Origin: VYDC01 sp963667515
GTDB lineage: Bacteria > Chloroflexota > Dehalococcoidia > UBA2979
Reading direction: 5' to 3'
Assembly: GCA_963667515.2 (NCBI GenBank)
Contig: CAXXXY010000002.1
Location: 460,612 to 524,611, forward strand
Length of the DNA stretch: 64,000 nt
In this document: positions 1 to 8,008 of the stretch, in pieces
How positions within the stretch are numbered: position 1 is the first letter of the stretch
How the letters are laid out: each line of letters starts with the position of its first letter
Translations under genes and position numbers: made by a program
The notes under the pieces: generated by a model
Databases searched by the model: none
The model's input: the letters and a program-made list of their open reading frames with translations, nothing else
What the model was told of the DNA's origin: nothing

Positions 1-548
1 TCCGCGGCGGCCCCAAGACGCACGGCCAGTCCGACCGCCACCGCGCGCCCGGCTCCGTGGGCGCCGGAACCACGCCCGGCAAGGTGTGGAAGGGCCAGAA
101 GATGGGCGGGCACATGGGCACGCGAACCAACAGCCAGCTCAACCTGCTCGTCGTGACCACGGACCCCGCGCGCAACCTGATCTTCGTGCAGGGCTCCGTG
201 CCCGGCGCGCGCGCCGGCCTGGTCACCGTGACGCCCGGCCGCCGCGCCCCGATCGAGGGCTACGAGCCGCCGGAGCCCTTCGCGCCGCCCGAGGACGAGG
301 TCGCGCCCGCGCCTGCGCCTGCGCCTGCGCCTGCGCCTGCGCCTGCCTCGGAGGTGACGCCCGCGCTCGAGGAGGAGGCCGCCGCCGCAGAGGCTGGCGC
401 CGCGCCCGAGGAGGCGCCGCGCGCCGAGGCCGACGCCGAGGCGCTTGCCGGCGAGGCTCCGGATGACGCTGCGGATGGCGACGCCCCCGCAGGCGACGCA
501 GGCGAGGCCAGCGAGAGCGACGAGAAGAGCGGGGAGGGCGCGCAGTGA
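1..548 (+). CDS. rplC: 50S ribosomal protein L3, 5'-truncated by window edge
   Basis: The reading frame is open from base 3 with no start, so only the C-terminal part of L3 is present. The typical L3 segment with GGPKTHGQSDRHRAPGS followed by TPGKVWKGQKMGGHMG is clear. L3 binds 23S rRNA near the peptidyl-transferase centre and is among the first proteins to assemble. After the normal L3 end near base 270 there is a tail of about 90 residues rich in Ala, Glu and Pro. It includes a (GCGCCT)n tract at about 309-344 that encodes Ala-Pro dipeptides. The TGA stop overlaps the GTG start of rplD by three bases, so the two are translationally coupled. Confidence 0.95.
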   Translation, partial: RGGPKTHGQSDRHRAPGSVGAGTTPGKVWKGQKMGGHMGTRTNSQLNLLVVTTDPARNLIFVQGSVPGARAGLVTVTPGRRAPIEGYEPPEPFAPPEDEVAPAPAPAPAPAPAPASEVTPALEEEAAAAEAGAAPEEAPRAEADAEALAGEAPDDAADGDAPAGDAGEASESDEKSGEGAQ

Positions 549-1282
549 AGCTCGCCGTGACCGACCCGCGCGGCAAGAAGGCGCCCGCCATCGAGGCGGA
601 GGACGCGGTCTTCGGCGTCGAGCCGCACGTGGCCGTCGTGCACCAGACGCTGCTCGCGCAGCTCGCCGCGCGGCGCGCCGGCACCGCCTCCACCAAGTCG
701 CGGGGCGAGGTGCGCGGCTCCACGCACAAGATCCGCCGCCAGAAGGGCCTGGGCATGGCGCGCCAGGGCTCCAACCGCGCGCCGCACCGTCGCGGAGGCG
801 GCGTCGTCTTCGGCCCCAAGCCGCGCAGCTACGCGCAGAAGCTGCCGAAGCGCATGCGGCGCCTCGCGATCCGCTCGGTGCTCTCCTCGCGCGCACAGGA
901 CGAGCGGCTGCGCGTGGTCACGGGGCTGGGCGAGGCGAGCGAGGGCGGGAAGCCCTCGACCAAGGCGGTCGTCGAGCTGCTCGCCGCCCTCGGCGTGGAG
1001 CGCTCGGCGCTGATCGTGACGGGCGCCGCCGACCGCACCGCCTACCTCTCCGCGCGCAACGTCGCGGGCGCCGACGTGCTGCCCGCCGACACGATCTCCG
1101 TCGCGGAGCTGCTCGCGCACCACACGCTCGTGCTCACCGTCGACGCGGTCCGCCGCTGCGAGGAGCTGTGGGGCGGCGAGCGCGCCTCCGGCCGCCCGCG
1201 CGCCTCGCTCGCGGCCGTCGCCGCCGAGGCGCAGGCCGACGCCGAGCCCGCCGCCGACGCGGGCGCGGGGGAGGCCGAGTAG
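545..1282 (+). CDS. rplD: 50S ribosomal protein L4
   Basis: This 245-residue protein matches L4, which lines the peptide exit tunnel and nucleates early 50S assembly. The conserved block around residues 55-105 (TKSRGEVRGSTHKIRRQKG, then GGGVVFGPKPRSY) is the tunnel-loop region. The GTG start overlaps the rplC stop. It is longer than typical L4 (about 205 residues) because of an Ala/Glu-rich C-terminal tail from about residue 220. It ends directly against the ATG of rplW, with no spacer, as expected within the S10 operon. Confidence 0.95.
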   Translation: MKLAVTDPRGKKAPAIEAEDAVFGVEPHVAVVHQTLLAQLAARRAGTASTKSRGEVRGSTHKIRRQKGLGMARQGSNRAPHRRGGGVVFGPKPRSYAQKLPKRMRRLAIRSVLSSRAQDERLRVVTGLGEASEGGKPSTKAVVELLAALGVERSALIVTGAADRTAYLSARNVAGADVLPADTISVAELLAHHTLVLTVDAVRRCEELWGGERASGRPRASLAAVAAEAQADAEPAADAGAGEAE

Positions 1283-1579
1283 ATGCCGAAGCAGATCCAC
1301 CGCTACGAGGTGCTGCGCCGCCCGATCGTCACGGAGAAGAGCACGATGCTCGCCGCCTCCGGCAAGTACGTCTTCGAGGTCGCCATCGGCGCGAACAAGC
1401 CGCAGATCCAGGAGGCCGTGGAGAAGGCCTTCGACGTGCACGTGCGCGCCGTGAACGTGATGCGGGTGCGCGGCAAGACCAGCCAGCGCGGCCGCGTCGT
1501 CAGCCGCGCCCCCGACTGGAAGAAGGCCATCGTCACGCTGCAGGCGGGCGAGCAGATCCAGATCTTCGAGGGCGTCTAG
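1283..1579 (+). CDS. rplW: 50S ribosomal protein L23
   Basis: At 98 residues it has the usual L23 length. The family signature is visible: a VLRRPIVTEKST segment near the N-terminus, then VEKAFDVHVRAVNVMRVRGK and a basic loop. L23 sits at the tunnel exit and is the docking site for trigger factor and SRP. The ATG follows the rplD stop immediately, and its own stop abuts the rplB start. No unusual insertion or tail is seen. Confidence 0.96.
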   Translation: MPKQIHRYEVLRRPIVTEKSTMLAASGKYVFEVAIGANKPQIQEAVEKAFDVHVRAVNVMRVRGKTSQRGRVVSRAPDWKKAIVTLQAGEQIQIFEGV

Positions 1580-2416
1580 ATGCCGATACGCCAGTTCCGG
1601 CCCACCTCGCCCGGGCGGCGCAACGCCTCCGGCCACACCTTCTCCGAGATCACGAAGAAGAGGCCCGAGAAGCGTCTGCTCCAGGCGAAGAAGCAGCGCT
1701 CCGGCCGCGGCGGCGACGGCCGCATCTCCGTCCGGCATCGCGGCGGCGGCCACAAGCGGCAGATCCGCCTCATCGACTTCAAGCGCAACAAGCTGGGCGT
1801 GCCGGGCCGCGTGGCCGCCATCGAGTACGACCCGGGGCGCAGCGCGCGCATCGCGCTCGTCTTCTACGCGGACGGCGACAAGCGCTACGTGCTGGCGCCG
1901 GACCGGCTGCAGGTGGGGCAGACGGTGATCTCGGCGGACGACGCGCCGATCGCGCCGGGCAACTCGCTGCCGCTGTCGACGATCCCGGTGGGCACGCAGC
2001 TGCACAACGTGGAGATGCAGCCCGGCCGCGGCGGGCAGCTCGGCCGCTCCGCCGGCACCTCGATCCAGCTGATGGCGAAGGAGGCGGGCTACGCGCTGCT
2101 GCGCCTGCCCTCGGGCGAGATGCGGCAGGTGCAGGAGAGCTGCCGCGCCACCATCGGCGCCGTCGGCAACTCGGAGCACTCGCAGGTGAAGCTCGGCAAG
2201 GCCGGCCGCACGCGGCACCGCGGGCGGCGCCCGCAGGTGCGCGGCTCGGCGATGAACCCGGTCGACCACCCGCACGGCGGCGGGGAGGGGAAGGCGCCCG
2301 TCGGCCTCCCCGGTCCGAAGACGCCGTGGGGGAAGCCGGCGCTCGGCTACCGCACACGGACCAACAAGCGTACCGGCACGTTCATCGTGCGCCGGCGCGG
2401 CCGTCGGCGCCGCTAG
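1580..2416 (+). CDS. rplB: 50S ribosomal protein L2
   Basis: This 278-residue protein has standard L2 length and the hallmark C-terminal motif MNPVDHPHGGGEGKAP, whose histidine is important for peptidyl-transferase activity. The N-terminal RNA-binding domain (GGGHKRQIRLIDFKRNK) is also present. It starts with ATG directly after the rplW stop. The protein ends in a basic RRRGRRRR stretch typical of L2. A 53-base spacer separates it from rpsS. Confidence 0.97.
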   Translation: MPIRQFRPTSPGRRNASGHTFSEITKKRPEKRLLQAKKQRSGRGGDGRISVRHRGGGHKRQIRLIDFKRNKLGVPGRVAAIEYDPGRSARIALVFYADGDKRYVLAPDRLQVGQTVISADDAPIAPGNSLPLSTIPVGTQLHNVEMQPGRGGQLGRSAGTSIQLMAKEAGYALLRLPSGEMRQVQESCRATIGAVGNSEHSQVKLGKAGRTRHRGRRPQVRGSAMNPVDHPHGGGEGKAPVGLPGPKTPWGKPALGYRTRTNKRTGTFIVRRRGRRRR

Positions 2417-2469
2417 GGCGCCTCGGGGGGACTGCCGGCGCCGCTGGCGCAGGGGGGCTGGGGAGAGCG

Positions 2470-2754
2470 ATGTCGCGATCGACGAAGAAGGGTCCCTACG
2501 TGGATCCGAAGCTGATGCAGAAGGTGGAGGCCGCGCAGCGCGGCGGCCGCCGGCAGGTGATCCGCACCTGGTCGCGCGCCTCGACGGTGATGCCGGAGAT
2601 GGTTGGCCTGACCATCGCGGTGCACGACGGCCGGCGGCACATCCCGGTGCTGTGCACGGAGAACATGGTGGGCCACAAGCTGGGCGAGTTCGCGTTCACG
2701 CGGGCGTTCCGCGGCCACCGCGGGCGCTCCGAGGTGGCCACGCGCGTCCGCTAG
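2470..2754 (+). CDS. rpsS: 30S ribosomal protein S19
   Basis: S19 (94 residues) binds the 30S head next to S13. The start was placed at ATG 2470 because it begins MSRSTKKGPYVDPKLM, as S19 proteins do, and GGGGAGAG lies just upstream. The conserved GHKLGEFAFTR segment lies near the C-terminus. The same frame is open far upstream, through rplB and beyond, but that stretch is a shadow of the neighbouring genes in GC-rich DNA and is not part of this protein. Confidence 0.95.
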   Translation: MSRSTKKGPYVDPKLMQKVEAAQRGGRRQVIRTWSRASTVMPEMVGLTIAVHDGRRHIPVLCTENMVGHKLGEFAFTRAFRGHRGRSEVATRVR

Positions 2755-2827
2755 CGGGCGCACGAACGTGAGCAGGGCAGCGTGAGCGGCCCGGAGTGAG
2801 AAGCAGAGTCGAGGGGCAGAGGGACGC

Positions 2828-3169
2828 ATGACCGAGGTCCGAGCGCTCGCCAGCAACCAGCCCGTGTCGCCCCGCAAGGTGCGGCTGGTGCTGGAGACGA
2901 TCCGCGGCCTGAAGGTCGCGGACGCGCTCGACGTGCTCGCGGCGCTGCCGCAGCCCTCGGCGCGCATCGTGCGCAGCGTGCTGCGCTCGGCCGCGGCGAA
3001 CGCGGAGAACAACCACGCGCTCGACCCGGACGGGCTGCGCGTGAAGAGCGCGATCGCGGGCGACGCGCGCAAGCTGCGCCGCTTCAAGGCCCGCTCGCGC
3101 GGGCGCGTGGCGCCGCGCGTGACGCGGCTCTCGCACATCGAGGTCGTCGTCGAAGGCGAGGGATTCTAG
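2828..3169 (+). CDS. rplV: 50S ribosomal protein L22
   Basis: L22 (113 residues) lines the exit tunnel opposite L4. Signature segments seen are SPRKVRLVLETIRGLKV near residue 15 and the basic beta-hairpin and C-terminus RVAPRVTRLSHIEVVV. The start is ATG 2828, preceded by GAGGGGCAGAGGG. The TAG stop at 3167-3169 shares its last base with the GTG start of rpsC, so coupling is likely. The 73-base gap from rpsS holds no recognisable gene. Confidence 0.96.
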   Translation: MTEVRALASNQPVSPRKVRLVLETIRGLKVADALDVLAALPQPSARIVRSVLRSAAANAENNHALDPDGLRVKSAIAGDARKLRRFKARSRGRVAPRVTRLSHIEVVVEGEGF

Positions 3170-3840
3170 TGGGGCGCAAAGTCCACCCGTACGGATTCCG
3201 CCTCGGCGTGATCCGCGACTGGCAGTCGAAGTGGTACGCGGACCGCGACTACGCGGCGCTCGCGAACGAGGACATGCTGCTCCGGCGGCTGATCCTCAAC
3301 ACGCTGCCCGACGCCGGCATCTCGCAGATCCTGATCGACCGCAACGCCAACCAGCTCACGTTGACGCTGAAAACCGCCAAGCCCGGCATCGTGATCGGGC
3401 GCGGCGGGCAGAACGCGGAGCGGTTGCGGCAGCTTCTGCAGGGCTCGACCGAGCGGCGCCTGCGCCTCAACATCGACGAGATTCGCATCCCCGAGCTCGA
3501 CGCCTTCCTGGTGGCGCGCTCGGTGGCCGACCAGCTGGAGCGGCGCGTCGCCTTCCGCCGCGCGATGAAGCAGGCGGTGCAGCGCACGATGTCGCGCGGG
3601 GCGCTGGGCTGTCGCGTGCGCATCGGCGGGCGGCTCGGCGGCTCCGAGATGTCGCGCTCCGAGCAGGAGATGCAGGGCCGCGTGCCGCTGCACACGCTGC
3701 GCGCCGACATCGACTTCGGCCTCGCCGAGGCGAAGACGACGTTCGGCGTCATCGGCGTGAAGTGCTGGATCTTCAAGGGCGAGATCACGCCGGAGGAGTC
3801 GCCACTGGCGGCCGCCGCCGCGATGGCGACCACGGATTAG
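3169..3840 (+). CDS. rpsC: 30S ribosomal protein S3
   Basis: S3 (223 residues) forms part of the mRNA entry site. The N-terminus GRKVHPYGFRLGVIRDW follows the GTG start and is diagnostic. The KH domain carries the GIVIGRGGQNAERLR motif at about residues 74-88, and the C-terminal domain has LGCRVRIGGRLGGSEMSRSE. Overlap with the rplV stop supports the GTG start. Length and motifs are normal. Confidence 0.96.
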   Translation: MGRKVHPYGFRLGVIRDWQSKWYADRDYAALANEDMLLRRLILNTLPDAGISQILIDRNANQLTLTLKTAKPGIVIGRGGQNAERLRQLLQGSTERRLRLNIDEIRIPELDAFLVARSVADQLERRVAFRRAMKQAVQRTMSRGALGCRVRIGGRLGGSEMSRSEQEMQGRVPLHTLRADIDFGLAEAKTTFGVIGVKCWIFKGEITPEESPLAAAAAMATTD

Positions 3841-3849
3841 GGGCCCACC

Positions 3850-4266
3850 ATGTTGATGCCCCGTCGCACCAAGTACCGGAAGCAGTTCCGCGGCCGTCGC
3901 CGCGGGGCCGCGCAGAGGGGGAACAGCGTCGCGTTCGGCGAGTTCGGGCTGCAGGCGCGCTCCAACGGCTGGGTGGACTCGCGACAGATCGAATCGGCTC
4001 GGCGCGCGATCACAGGCACGCTGCGCCGCGGCGGCAAGGTGTGGATCCGCGTCTTCCCCGACAAGCCGGTCACGAAGAAGCCGGTCGAGACGCGCATGGG
4101 CAAAGGCAAGGGCGCGACCGACCGCTGGGTCGCCGTCGTGCGGCGCGGCCGCGTGATGTTCGAGGTCGCGGGCGTGCCCGAGGAGGCCGCGCGCGAGGCG
4201 TTCCGCCGCGCGCACCACAAGCTCCCGCTGGACACCCGGGTGATCTCGCGCGAGGAGGTGGCCTGA
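3850..4266 (+). CDS. rplP: 50S ribosomal protein L16
   Basis: L16 (138 residues) organises the A-site region of the large subunit. It begins MLMPRRTKYRKQFRGRR, the canonical L16 start, and contains the conserved TRMGKGKGATDRWVAVV segment around residue 80. The TGA stop overlaps the ATG of rpmC (ATGA), implying coupled translation. No deviation in length is seen. Confidence 0.96.
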   Translation: MLMPRRTKYRKQFRGRRRGAAQRGNSVAFGEFGLQARSNGWVDSRQIESARRAITGTLRRGGKVWIRVFPDKPVTKKPVETRMGKGKGATDRWVAVVRRGRVMFEVAGVPEEAAREAFRRAHHKLPLDTRVISREEVA

Positions 4267-4586
4267 TGCCGAGCCGCTTCGCGCAGGAGCTGCGCGGCCA
4301 CGGCGAGCAGCAGCTCCGCAACGAGCTGGAGAGCGCGCACGAAGAGCTCTTCACGCTGCGCTTCCAGGCCGCGACGAGGCAGCTCGCCGATGTCTCGAAG
4401 ATCCGCAAGACGCGGCGGCAGGTCGCGCGGCTGCGCACGGTGTTGCACGAGCAGGAGCTGGGCCTGAGCGAGCCGGGCGACGCCGAGGCGCCGGTCGCGG
4501 CCGAGGCGCCGGCCGCGGCCGAGGCGCCGGCCGAGGAGCCGTCGGTCGAGGCGCCGGTCGACGCACCGGCCCAGGACGAGGAGTAG
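4266..4586 (+). CDS. rpmC: 50S ribosomal protein L29 with acidic C-terminal extension
   Basis: The first 65 or so residues match L29, with the LFTLRFQAATRQL helix and the KIRKTRRQVARLRTVL helix that packs near the tunnel exit. L29 is usually 60-70 residues; this one has 106. The extra 40 are Ala/Glu/Pro-rich with imperfect AEAPAA repeats and almost no basic residues. The ATG overlaps the rplP stop, so this start is preferred over any upstream start in the long open frame. The tail probably extends off the ribosome surface; its function is unknown. Confidence 0.93.
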   Translation: MPSRFAQELRGHGEQQLRNELESAHEELFTLRFQAATRQLADVSKIRKTRRQVARLRTVLHEQELGLSEPGDAEAPVAAEAPAAAEAPAEEPSVEAPVDAPAQDEE

Positions 4587-4589
4587 CAG

Positions 4590-5102
4590 GTGGTTGCCAG
4601 CGAGCCCGCCGTCGTCGTGAACCGCAAGACGCGGGTCGGCACGGTCGTCTCCGACAAGATGGAGCAGACGCTCGTGGTGGTCATCGGGCGCACCACGCGG
4701 CACCCGCTCTACCGCAAGGTGATCCGCCGCACCAAGAAATACCACGTGCACGACCCCGAGGGCCGCGGCACGCTGGGCGACCTCGTGCGCATCGAGGAGT
4801 GCCGGCCGATCAGCAAGACGAAGCGCTGGCAGCTCGTCGAGGTGCTGACCGAGCGCGCCGTCGCCGAGGTGGCCGCCGAGGAGATCGACAGCTCCCTCGT
4901 CGAGGAGATGCAGCGATCGGCCGCGCACCGCGAGCAGGAGGAGGCGGCCGCCACCGAGGCGGCTGCCCCCGACGCGCCGGCTCCCGAGGCGGCTGCTCCC
5001 GAGGCGGCTGCGGCGAGCGTCGAAGCCGAGCCAGCCGCGGACGCGCCGGCGACGGACGAGCCGGCGACGGATGAGCCAGCGACGGACGAGGACGAGAAGT
5101 GA
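4590..5102 (+). CDS. rpsQ: 30S ribosomal protein S17 with long acidic C-terminal extension
   Basis: Residues about 8-85 are a standard S17 OB-fold (TRVGTVVSDKMEQTLVVV, then KKYHVHDP and ECRPISKTKRW). S17 binds the 5' domain of 16S rRNA early in assembly. The protein is 170 residues, roughly double the norm. The second half is an Ala/Glu/Asp-rich tail ending in three PATDE repeats. It starts at GTG 4590, three bases after the rpmC stop. The TGA stop overlaps the GTG of rplN. Confidence 0.93.
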   Translation: MVASEPAVVVNRKTRVGTVVSDKMEQTLVVVIGRTTRHPLYRKVIRRTKKYHVHDPEGRGTLGDLVRIEECRPISKTKRWQLVEVLTERAVAEVAAEEIDSSLVEEMQRSAAHREQEEAAATEAAAPDAPAPEAAAPEAAAASVEAEPAADAPATDEPATDEPATDEDEK

Positions 5103-5470
5103 TCCAGCAGGAGTCGCGGCTGCGCGTCGCCGACAACTCCGGTGCGCGGGAGATCCTGTGCATCCGCGTCCTCGGCGGGACGCGGCGGCGCTACGCGCGC
5201 GTGGGCGACATCATCGTCGCCACCGTGAAGGACGCGCAGCCCAACTCCGCCGTGCGCAAGGGCGAGGTGGTGCGCGCGGTGGTCGTGCGCACCACGAAGG
5301 CGCAGCAGCGCCCCGACGGCTCCTCCATCCGCTTCGACGACAACGCCGCGGTGATCCTCGCCGACAAGGAGGGGAACCCGCGCGGCACCCGCATCTTCGG
5401 ACCGGTCGCCCGCGAGCTCCGGGACCGGCGCTACATGCGCATCATCTCGCTGGCCCCGGAGGTGCTGTAG
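5099..5470 (+). CDS. rplN: 50S ribosomal protein L14
   Basis: L14 (123 residues) lies at the subunit interface, where it contacts 16S rRNA and silencing factor RsfS. The N-terminus IQQESRLRVADNSGAREI and the GDIIVATVKDA segment are diagnostic. The GTG start at 5099 overlaps the rpsQ stop. The stop (5468-5470) overlaps the rplX GTG by one base. Length is normal. Confidence 0.97.
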   Translation: MIQQESRLRVADNSGAREILCIRVLGGTRRRYARVGDIIVATVKDAQPNSAVRKGEVVRAVVVRTTKAQQRPDGSSIRFDDNAAVILADKEGNPRGTRIFGPVARELRDRRYMRIISLAPEVL

Positions 5471-5787
5471 TGGCCGCGAAGATCCGGCGCAACGACACCG
5501 TGCGCGTGATGGCCGGCAAGGACCGCGGGCGCCAGGGCGAGGTGCGGCAGGTCTTCCCCGCGAAGAGCCGCGCGGTCGTCACCGGCGTGAACATGAGCCG
5601 GCGGCACCGCCGCGCGCGCTCCGCGTCGGAGCCGGGCGGCATCGTGGACGTGGAGGCACCGATCCACGTCTCAAACCTGCGGCTGGTGTGCCCCTCGTGC
5701 GGCATGCCGGTGCGGGTCGGCTTCCGGCTCCTGGATGACGGGCGCAAGGTGCGCTACTGCAAGCGCTGCGACGAGGCGGTCGACTGA
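5470..5787 (+). CDS. rplX: 50S ribosomal protein L24, zinc-ribbon type
   Basis: L24 (105 residues) is an early assembly initiator protein. It has the KOW motif (NDTVRVMAGKDRGRQGEV) and the C-terminal CPSCGMPVRVGF...YCKRC pair of CxxC motifs typical of zinc-binding bacterial L24. The start is GTG 5470, overlapping the rplN TAG. Its TGA overlaps the rplE ATG. Confidence 0.95.
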   Translation: MAAKIRRNDTVRVMAGKDRGRQGEVRQVFPAKSRAVVTGVNMSRRHRRARSASEPGGIVDVEAPIHVSNLRLVCPSCGMPVRVGFRLLDDGRKVRYCKRCDEAVD

Positions 5788-6389
5788 TGACGCAGGCGAC
5801 AGACACGACGCCCGCGCAGAGCGCGCCCGCACGGGGCGCAGCCGCTCCGCGCATGCTCGCGCGCTACCGCGAGGAGGTGGCGCCTGCCCTCACCCGCGAA
5901 TTCAGCTACTCCAACCCGATGCAGGTGCCGTCGCTCTCGAAGATCGCGATCAACATCGGCCTTGGCGAGGCGCTGACCAACGCGCGCGCCGTGGAGACCG
6001 CGACCGCGGACCTGATGACGATCACCGGGCAGCGGCCCGTCGTGACGCGCGCGAAGCGGGCGATCTCCAACTTCCGGCTGCGCGAGGGGAACCCGGTGGG
6101 CCTGATCGTCACGCTGCGGGGCACCCGCATGTGGGAGTTCTTCGACCGGCTGGTGAACGCGGGGCTGCCGCGCGCGCGCGACTTCCGCGGCGTGCCGCTG
6201 GAGGCCTTCGACGGGCGCGGCAACTACGCGCTGGGCATCTCGGAGCAGGTGATCTTCCCGGAGGTCGACTTCGCGTCGATCGACCGGGTGCGGGGGCTAC
6301 AGGTAAACATCGTGACGACCGCGCGCACGGACGAAGAGGGGCAGCGGCTGCTCGCGCTGCTCGGCATGCCGTTTGCGCGGCGCGACTAG
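5787..6389 (+). CDS. rplE: 50S ribosomal protein L5
   Basis: L5 (200 residues) binds 5S rRNA and contacts P-site tRNA and S13. Conserved features are SNPMQVPSLSKIAINIGLGEA, the TGQRPVVTRAKRAISNFRLREG region, and GNYALGISEQVIFPEVDF. An N-terminal extension of about 22 Ala/Thr-rich residues precedes the usual start region. ATG 5787 overlaps the rplX stop and was kept as start; an internal start at the later MLARYREE methionine would give a more typical length. Confidence 0.95.
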   Translation: MTQATDTTPAQSAPARGAAAPRMLARYREEVAPALTREFSYSNPMQVPSLSKIAINIGLGEALTNARAVETATADLMTITGQRPVVTRAKRAISNFRLREGNPVGLIVTLRGTRMWEFFDRLVNAGLPRARDFRGVPLEAFDGRGNYALGISEQVIFPEVDFASIDRVRGLQVNIVTTARTDEEGQRLLALLGMPFARRD

Positions 6390-6417
6390 GCGCCGGTACG
6401 GGGAAGCAGGGCGAGGG

Positions 6418-6621
6418 ATGGCGAAGAAGTCGCAGATCGCGAAGGCGCTACGGACGCCGAAGTTCACATCGCGCCGGGTGAATCGCTGCCCGGTCGTGTG
6501 GGCCCGCCGTCCGTGCGGGCGCGCACGCGCCTACATGCGCAAGTTCGGCATGTGCCGCATCTGCTTCCGCCGGCTCGCGAACGAGGGGATGCTGCCCGGG
6601 GTGAAGAAGTCGTCGTGGTAG
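6418..6621 (+). CDS. rpsN: 30S ribosomal protein S14 type Z, with altered zinc-site spacing
   Basis: This 67-residue protein is a zinc-type S14 of the 30S head. It starts MAKKSQIAKA and ends GVKKSSW, both as in the family, and keeps the CRIC pair at residues 46-49. The first cysteine pair is unusual. Type Z proteins have Cys-X2-Cys followed by GR; here the cysteines are at 24 and 33, Cys-X8-Cys, because of a six-residue insertion. The DNA looks like an imperfect 18-base duplication. The frame stays open, so the protein may be functional. Confidence 0.9.
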   Translation: MAKKSQIAKALRTPKFTSRRVNRCPVVWARRPCGRARAYMRKFGMCRICFRRLANEGMLPGVKKSSW

Positions 6622-6664
6622 ACGGCAGCTCTGGGGCGCGCCGGGAAGGGGCGAGGCTGACACG

Positions 6665-7063
6665 ATGACTATGTCCGACCCGCTGGCCGACATGTTCACA
6701 CGCATCCGCAACAGTGCGACGGCGCGCCACGAGTGGGTGCGCGTGCCCACCTCCAACGTGAAGCGCGCGGTGGCCGGCGTGCTGCGCGCCGAGGGCTTCA
6801 TCGCCGCCGTCGAGGAAGAGGAAAAGGGCCCGCGCAGCTATCTGCGGCTGCGCATCACCTACGGCGAGGACCGCAAGGCGGTGCTCGGCGGGATCCGCCG
6901 CGTCTCCAAGCCGGGGCTGCGTGTCTACGTAAACCGTCGCGAGGTGCCGCGCGTGCTGGGCGGGCTGGGCATCGCGATCCTCAGCACCTCGCAGGGGGTG
7001 ATGTCGGACCGCGAGGCGTGGCGCCGCAAGATCGGTGGCGAGGTCCTGTGCTACGTGTGGTAG
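6665..7063 (+). CDS. rpsH: 30S ribosomal protein S8
   Basis: S8 (132 residues) binds helix 21 of 16S rRNA and in several bacteria represses the spc operon. It begins MTMSDPLADMFTRIRNS and ends with the family motif GGLGIAILSTSQGVMSDREA plus GGEVLCYVW. ATG 6665 is used; ATG 6671 would also give a normal protein. No obvious S8-like autoregulatory hairpin was identified upstream by eye. Confidence 0.96.
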   Translation: MTMSDPLADMFTRIRNSATARHEWVRVPTSNVKRAVAGVLRAEGFIAAVEEEEKGPRSYLRLRITYGEDRKAVLGGIRRVSKPGLRVYVNRREVPRVLGGLGIAILSTSQGVMSDREAWRRKIGGEVLCYVW

Positions 7064-7103
7064 GCGCGCCGCGGGGCGCGCAGGGAGCCGGAGGCAGGAC
7101 GCG

Positions 7104-7640
7104 ATGTCGCGCGTAGGCAAGAAGCCCGTGCCGCTGCCGTCGGGCGTCCAGGTGACGCTGGACGGGCAGAGCGTGCGCGTGCGCGGGCCGCAGGGCGAGC
7201 TGTCGCACGAGGTGCACCCCGCGATCCGCGTCGCGCAGGAGGACGGCGCGCTGCGCGTGGAGCGCCCCTCCGACGAGCCGCGGCACCGCGCGCTCCACGG
7301 CCTCACGCGCGCGCTGCTGCAGAACATGGTCACCGGCGTGACCGAGGGCTATCGCCGCACGCTGGAGATAACGGGCACGGGCTACCGCGCGCAGCTGCAG
7401 GGGGAGAGCCTCACGCTGAACGTCGGCTTCTCGCACCCCGTGGAGCTCGATCCGCTGCCCGGCGTCAGCTTCGAGCTGGAGACGCCCACGCGCGTCCACG
7501 TCTCGGGCATCGACAAGCAGGCCGTGGGGCAGCAGGCCGCGCTCGTGCGGCGCGTGCGCCCGCCGGAGCCGTACCGCGGCAAGGGCATCCGCTACCAGGG
7601 CGAGGTGGTGCGACTGCGCGCCGGGAAGGCGAAGAAGTAA
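7104..7640 (+). CDS. rplF: 50S ribosomal protein L6
   Basis: L6 (178 residues) lies near the sarcin-ricin loop. It begins SRVGKKPVPLPSGVQV, and its C-terminal signature RVRPPEPYRGKGIRYQGE is intact. The start is ATG 7104 with GGAGGCAGGACGCG upstream; the frame is also open further upstream, overlapping rpsH, but the family start fits here. The TAA stop overlaps the rplR ATG. Confidence 0.96.
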   Translation: MSRVGKKPVPLPSGVQVTLDGQSVRVRGPQGELSHEVHPAIRVAQEDGALRVERPSDEPRHRALHGLTRALLQNMVTGVTEGYRRTLEITGTGYRAQLQGESLTLNVGFSHPVELDPLPGVSFELETPTRVHVSGIDKQAVGQQAALVRRVRPPEPYRGKGIRYQGEVVRLRAGKAKK

Positions 7641-8008
7641 TGGCATCCGCCGCGAAGGCGACGCGCCAGGCAGCGCGGCTGCGCCGTCACCGCAGCCTTC
7701 GCCGCCGGCTGGCCGGCACGCCGGCGCGCCCGCGCCTCGCCGTGTTCCGCTCCAACCAGCACATCTACGCGCAGGTGATCGACGACGAGGCGGGGCGCAC
7801 GCTGGCGTCCGCCTCCGACGTGGAGGAGCCGCTGCGCGCGCAGGGCGGCACCAAGCTGCAGCGCGCGGAGCAGGTCGGGCAGCTGCTCGCCCAGCGCGCG
7901 AAGGAGCACGGCCTCGCGGCCGTGGTCTTCGACCGGGGCGGCTTCGCCTACACGGGACGTGTGCGAGCGCTGGCCGACGCGGCCCGCAAGGAAGGCCTGG
8001 TGTTCTGA
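7640..8008 (+). CDS. rplR: 50S ribosomal protein L18
   Basis: L18 (122 residues) binds 5S rRNA together with L5. Family features are RPRLAVFRSNQHIYAQVIDD in the middle and the C-terminal VVFDRGGFAYTGRVRALADA. The basic N-terminus RQAARLRRHRSLRRRL is typical. ATG 7640 overlaps the rplF stop; its own TGA overlaps the rpsE ATG. Confidence 0.96.
   Translation: MASAAKATRQAARLRRHRSLRRRLAGTPARPRLAVFRSNQHIYAQVIDDEAGRTLASASDVEEPLRAQGGTKLQRAEQVGQLLAQRAKEHGLAAVVFDRGGFAYTGRVRALADAARKEGLVF

Noticed and set aside
445..2754. A 769-codon open frame running through rplD, rplW and rplB
   Set aside because: It is a GC-rich shadow frame; only its last 94 codons (rpsS) match a real protein.
6479..6530. The S14 insertion as a pair of compensating frameshifts
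   Set aside because: Reading either alternative frame does not give the family CxxCGR sequence followed by RAYMRKF; an in-frame insertion explains the sequence more simply.
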